Part shown: piece by piece, positions 60,500 through 64,000 of the stretch
How the letters are laid out: each line of letters opens with the position of its first letter
How positions within the stretch are numbered: the first letter of the stretch is position 1
DNA from: Chiridota heheva
Taxonomy: Eukaryota > Echinodermata > Holothuroidea > Apodida > Chiridotidae
Length of the DNA: 64,000 bases
Assembly: GCA_020152595.1 (NCBI GenBank)
Contig: JAIGNY010002242.1
Location: 324,501-388,500 of the forward strand
Reading direction: 5' to 3'
Notes under the pieces: model-generated
Database searches by the model: none
The model's input: only the letters and a program-made list of their open reading frames with translations
What the model was told of the DNA's origin: nothing
Program-made: the position numbers and the translations under genes

Positions 60500-61770
60500 A
60501 AACCAGCCTATCAACATAATTAGCCAAATATGAAACTAGACATCAATGATGTTATAGCTCAAGCCATTACAATGCAAGAAGAATTGATTGCTTTCACTGA
60601 TTTTATTTTTGTCTTATGTACTTTTATGATGTTTTTAAAGTTTGATTTGAGGTGCATTCCATTTGTGGGCAATTATTCATCATGTTAAAAATTCAAGAGT
60701 TTCAACTTTCCCGTATGAGTTGTATTCAGTTTGTTTGTTTGGGTGTAGTGGCACTTAACAGTCAGGTCATATGTGCCTCAGGTTAGTTGTGAATGACTGT
60801 CAGATTGGTTCTCAGTAATTAGTTTTGCGGTGGGTGCAATAAGGTTCATGTTATAGCGATGTCTGAAAAATTATGCTTCTAACAAAAGCTATGTGACATT
60901 CAATGCATGGTGCCATCATGTCTCACTTGATTACTGACGTTGGCGAGGTCATAGGTCAATTCCACCACAACATATAGTTCGAAAATACATTTTGCAAACA
61001 TAACAAAATGTGTAACATTTACACATTAATCTTCATAAATGTTAAGTTAATTTCAATTAGCCGATACTGAAAAAAAGATTTCCTTAGATAATCTAAAACA
61101 TAATACCCCCACTAAAATGCAGTGTTTTGAACTTTGACCGTACTTTGGAGAGCTCGTCAGACAATTTTACGAAGTGAAAAGTAGCCCAGTAAATACTTGG
61201 ATAAAAGTAACTAAAATCACTGTAAAAACAGTTTTTGAAGACATGGATGGGCTTTAAACATCATGAATAAGCATTGTGGGTGAAAAAAGGGTAAAATGGT
61301 TTCGTTTTCACAAAGATCTTAAAACTGAGATTTTCCTGTTTTAATACAAGGCTTAAGACAGTACAGCGGGGTATAGGTTTTTGACGTACCTCAGACGGCC
61401 AGCCATCACTGACTGATGGCAGCCACACTAACACGACTGGCATCAGTCCGACCAAAAAGCTCCCACCCAATGAGTGGAAACAATAGTGGTAAATTGATAT
61501 CCTAACTGATAAATGCAAGACAAAAAATCATGGAAAATAAATGGTACTAATAGAAAGGAAACGCACACCACCAGGGTTCAATCATTTTCATTACACATGA
61601 TGAAATGACTCAGAGAGACTTCAAGAAACTTATTGAAGAAAATATGTAAGAAACACACCATAAGCAATCCTGCAAAATAATTTAAAACAAAACTTTACGG
61701 TTTTAACAATCCTGATAATAATTCAAGCTCTCAAAAAAGTTAAGTAGGCCAAAACCGCCATAAAATAGGT
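60500..61770. other. Stretch without recognised genes
   Basis: A TTTGTTTGTTTGGGTGTAG phrase at 60731-60750 may be a much-diverged I-like LINE 3' end. Nothing else was recognised. Confidence 0.35.
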
Positions 61771-61774
61771 CCGA

Positions 61775-63560
61775 AATTAGCATTTTGATTTGACTAGCCC
61801 GTTGGGCATCACTACTCTGTTTTCAACTACCGAAATTTAATTTTGTACTAGCCCAACTTTTTACAGTATTATTTAATCTTGTGATTTTATTGTCACGTTT
61901 CTGTTGCATTGTCATGCCACCCACTGGCACTTCCACAACGTCAACAGCCATTGTCCAACCAAAGTTATTATCATATTTCATGCAAAATAAATGATATACC
62001 AAATTACATGTAAATGCAACTCATTCAGATGTATTTTGTACCTTAATTGTATTACTGAATAAATCAACCATGCAATTAAAGAAAGTTTCATGAACAACGA
62101 ATTGTTTATATCAATTTATTTATGCAAAAGAACTTGAACAATGAAGTATACAAAATGTTGTTTTTCAGTATGTTCATTACGAGAAGCTTCCCCAAAATAG
62201 GCCTATAAATACATGCTACCTAGTTTTCCTATTCTGAAAATCCAAGGGAAACATTCCACTTTCATGTTTTGATATTTACAATATAGTTTCAAAGTCGTCA
62301 TTACTCTGTGGTTGTATAATTCATTTATAAAAGCATTGGGATATTTAGGTATACCTATAATATTACATGGACTTTTCACACAATGTTCGGCATTTTCGTT
62401 AGTGTAATAATCAACGATAAGACCACATCATTTAAATATTTGTGTGCAGAGCTAGAGCTGAGCTTGGGCTCATTAACATAATCACGCCAAAGTTGATAAA
62501 CTTGATTGGTTACAATATAACTGTCCATCTGTAGAGACCTGTTGTGTTCATGCCAAATAAGGAAGTTTCAGGGTGTTAACTTTAAGTCTGTGGAAGATTT
62601 TAGAGGGAAAAACTTCTAATACATGTGGAAACTAACTCCATGATGATATTAGGCTTCAGCATCCGGGCCGGGCAGTCAGGCTTTGACTTTACTATGGTTA
62701 ATTGTATACATAAAACATTGAGGACAAATTTCAAATGCCTGGTACGAAAAGCTGATGTTCGGGTCACGGCGACATGATTTTTTTAAACAACATCATCACA
62801 CTTAATAACCATATGAAATAGCATTGTTCATGGCCATTCAAAAAACAAACAAAGAAATGTTGTAAAATAAAAATCCCCTGTAATATCATAATTATCAATA
62901 ATATTTTGTATGAAAAAGAATTCAATTGCCAGCGCAATTGGGAAGAACACAATTAAAGGCCCTGTATCGAACATTTACTGTACATTAATAGTGCTATGCA
63001 AATTACCTACTCCCATCCCTGCAAATAAGTCGAGTATTAAAGCCCTCCATGTACGCGCAAAGAAGTTGCGCTATTTTATCTAGATCAGGGGAAATCCAGT
63101 GATAAATCACGTTCCAGAACACATAATCTATGAATGTGCATGCCCTGAGCCCTAGTCTCTGGATCTGGCAAACCTTCACAAACTTTTGCAAACTTTTTGT
63201 AAACCCCGTGAGTGTATACATTCTTGTTACATCTAACACTAACAGTGCATGAATATGTATACAGAAATGTGTACGTGTATGCTGGATCGGTAAACTTATG
63301 TAATGAAAACATGGTACACGGACCGAATAGGATTTAAATCGGAAATATTGCAAACATTATAGCGTAAATATCAACATGTAAAGTCAGCTAGAACTTGTAG
63401 GTATGCTGTCTTGTCTATTTCTGTCATAATTCTAGATCATTTTATCTGATTTTTGGACTAGCCCGGCGGGCATTCAGGACTGAAATTCCACTAGTCTGAC
63501 AGCCATTTTAGCTAGCCCCGGACTGTCGGACTTATGCTAATTTCGACACTGTCTAAATCA
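61775..63560. repeat. Inverted pair of GAAATTAGCAT / CTAGCCCG repeats
   Basis: CCGAAATTAGCATTTTGATT followed by ACTAGCCCGTTGGGCAT at 61775-61820 is mirrored by 63505-63550, which reads TCGAAATTAGCAT...GGGGCTAG on the minus strand. An extra direct ACTAGCCCGGCGGGCATTC lies at about 63455. The intervening 1.65 kb carries no recognised gene. Confidence 0.5.
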
Positions 63561-64000
63561 AAATCCCTGTTCACACACACACAGCAAGTCTGCAATACCT
63601 CGCGCTTGAGATATCCACGGGTGTCTAATACATGCGCAGTTCCGATTTAACGTGGGATTCCCCTCAAATATTGCATGACCCACTCAATGATTCTTAACCC
63701 TCCATTTGGAATGTAAAAAAAGTTAGTACGGTATCCCCATGACCTTATTAGGAGTAACAGCGTGGCTGTGATCGAAAAATTTGTATGTGGGCCGGTCAGT
63801 GGTTGGGAGATATGTACTGTGATTTGATAATGGATGATTATGGGCGGAAATTTCTTGTGTGTGTATTTGATGGCTTATGTTAATGAGCGCTAGCCTGGGC
63901 CTAGCGCCTTCATGAGCACAAGCTAGCTGCTTTCCATGCATCTGATCCCAGGTACCGTGAAAATGTTTAGTGTTATGAATATGGACCCCAGATCAAATGT

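Noticed and set aside
59796-60517. Three ORFs of 126-204 codons with 14-residue repeats
   Set aside because: The 42-bp tandem unit keeps frame and lacks stops; open frames on both strands show that the repeat, not coding, keeps them open.
60731-60800. Sixth I-like LINE 3' end
   Set aside because: Only the GTTT run and a loose 'ggcac...aacagtcaggtca...gtgcctcaggttag' resemblance; too weak to call.
61385-61480. Possible ELL first exon: ATGGCTGGCCGTCTGAG before a GTACGT donor on the minus strand
   Set aside because: The coding piece would be only six codons and the preceding frame shows no ELL-like sequence; phase cannot be tested without the next exon.

Overview
The window is animal nuclear DNA: AT-rich, intron-containing and dense in repeats. 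It looks like a marine invertebrate, most likely a deuterostome such as an echinoderm or hemichordate. That guess rests on the style of the tRNA-like SINEs and of the interspersed repeats and is not proven. There is no bacterial organisation: no operons, no CRISPR array, and no rRNA or intact tRNA gene that I could find.

The one host gene I recognise lies on the minus strand and covers most of the window. It is an orthologue of ELL, the RNA polymerase II elongation factor. Eight exons (53172-53300, 18237-18563, 14835-14955, 12646-12755, 10795-10891, 10199-10599, 8863-9076, 7239-7349) have GT/AG boundaries and matching phases, and together read open for about 503 residues to a stop. They cover the end of the N-terminal ELL domain, a Ser/Pro-rich linker and the whole C-terminal occludin/ELL domain. 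The start codon and roughly the first 110-120 residues were not found; they should lie upstream, probably beyond 64000. Intron 18564-53171 is about 34.6 kb and holds most of the repeats.

Layout: 271-2510, decayed I-like LINE (RT plus RNase H). 2511-7238, AT-rich DNA downstream of ELL with a SINE and a 27-bp inverted-repeat element. 7239-18563, seven ELL exons; their introns carry SINEs, LINE 3' pieces and a rearranged LINE that joins a gag zinc knuckle to RNase H. 18564-34300, large intron with a 31-bp minisatellite (22.7-23.9 kb), TCAGA-rich tracts and old repeats. 34330-37305, two more I-like LINE copies. 38540-39480, Ty3/gypsy gag relic with a possible primer-binding site and LTR. 39990-41640, a roughly 155-bp interspersed repeat (R1) split by a 1.04-kb terminal-inverted-repeat element. 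44850-48822, a decayed but nearly complete plus-strand LINE (ORF1 end, endonuclease, RT). 49150-53090, a pair of macro-repeats with CATGG and CACGG minisatellites. 53172-53300, the most upstream ELL exon seen. 53301-64000, AT-rich DNA with a strong palindrome, 200-bp tandem repeats, a 42-bp minisatellite grown inside an R1 copy, and an inverted repeat pair.

No previously unknown gene system was found. The most distinctive signals are structural: the CpG-rich array in which each 19-bp unit is a near-perfect hairpin and whose arms appear to covary with the neighbouring CATGG array; the minisatellite born inside an interspersed repeat; and the gag-RNase H chimera. Many long ORFs here come only from stop-free repeat units and are not genes.
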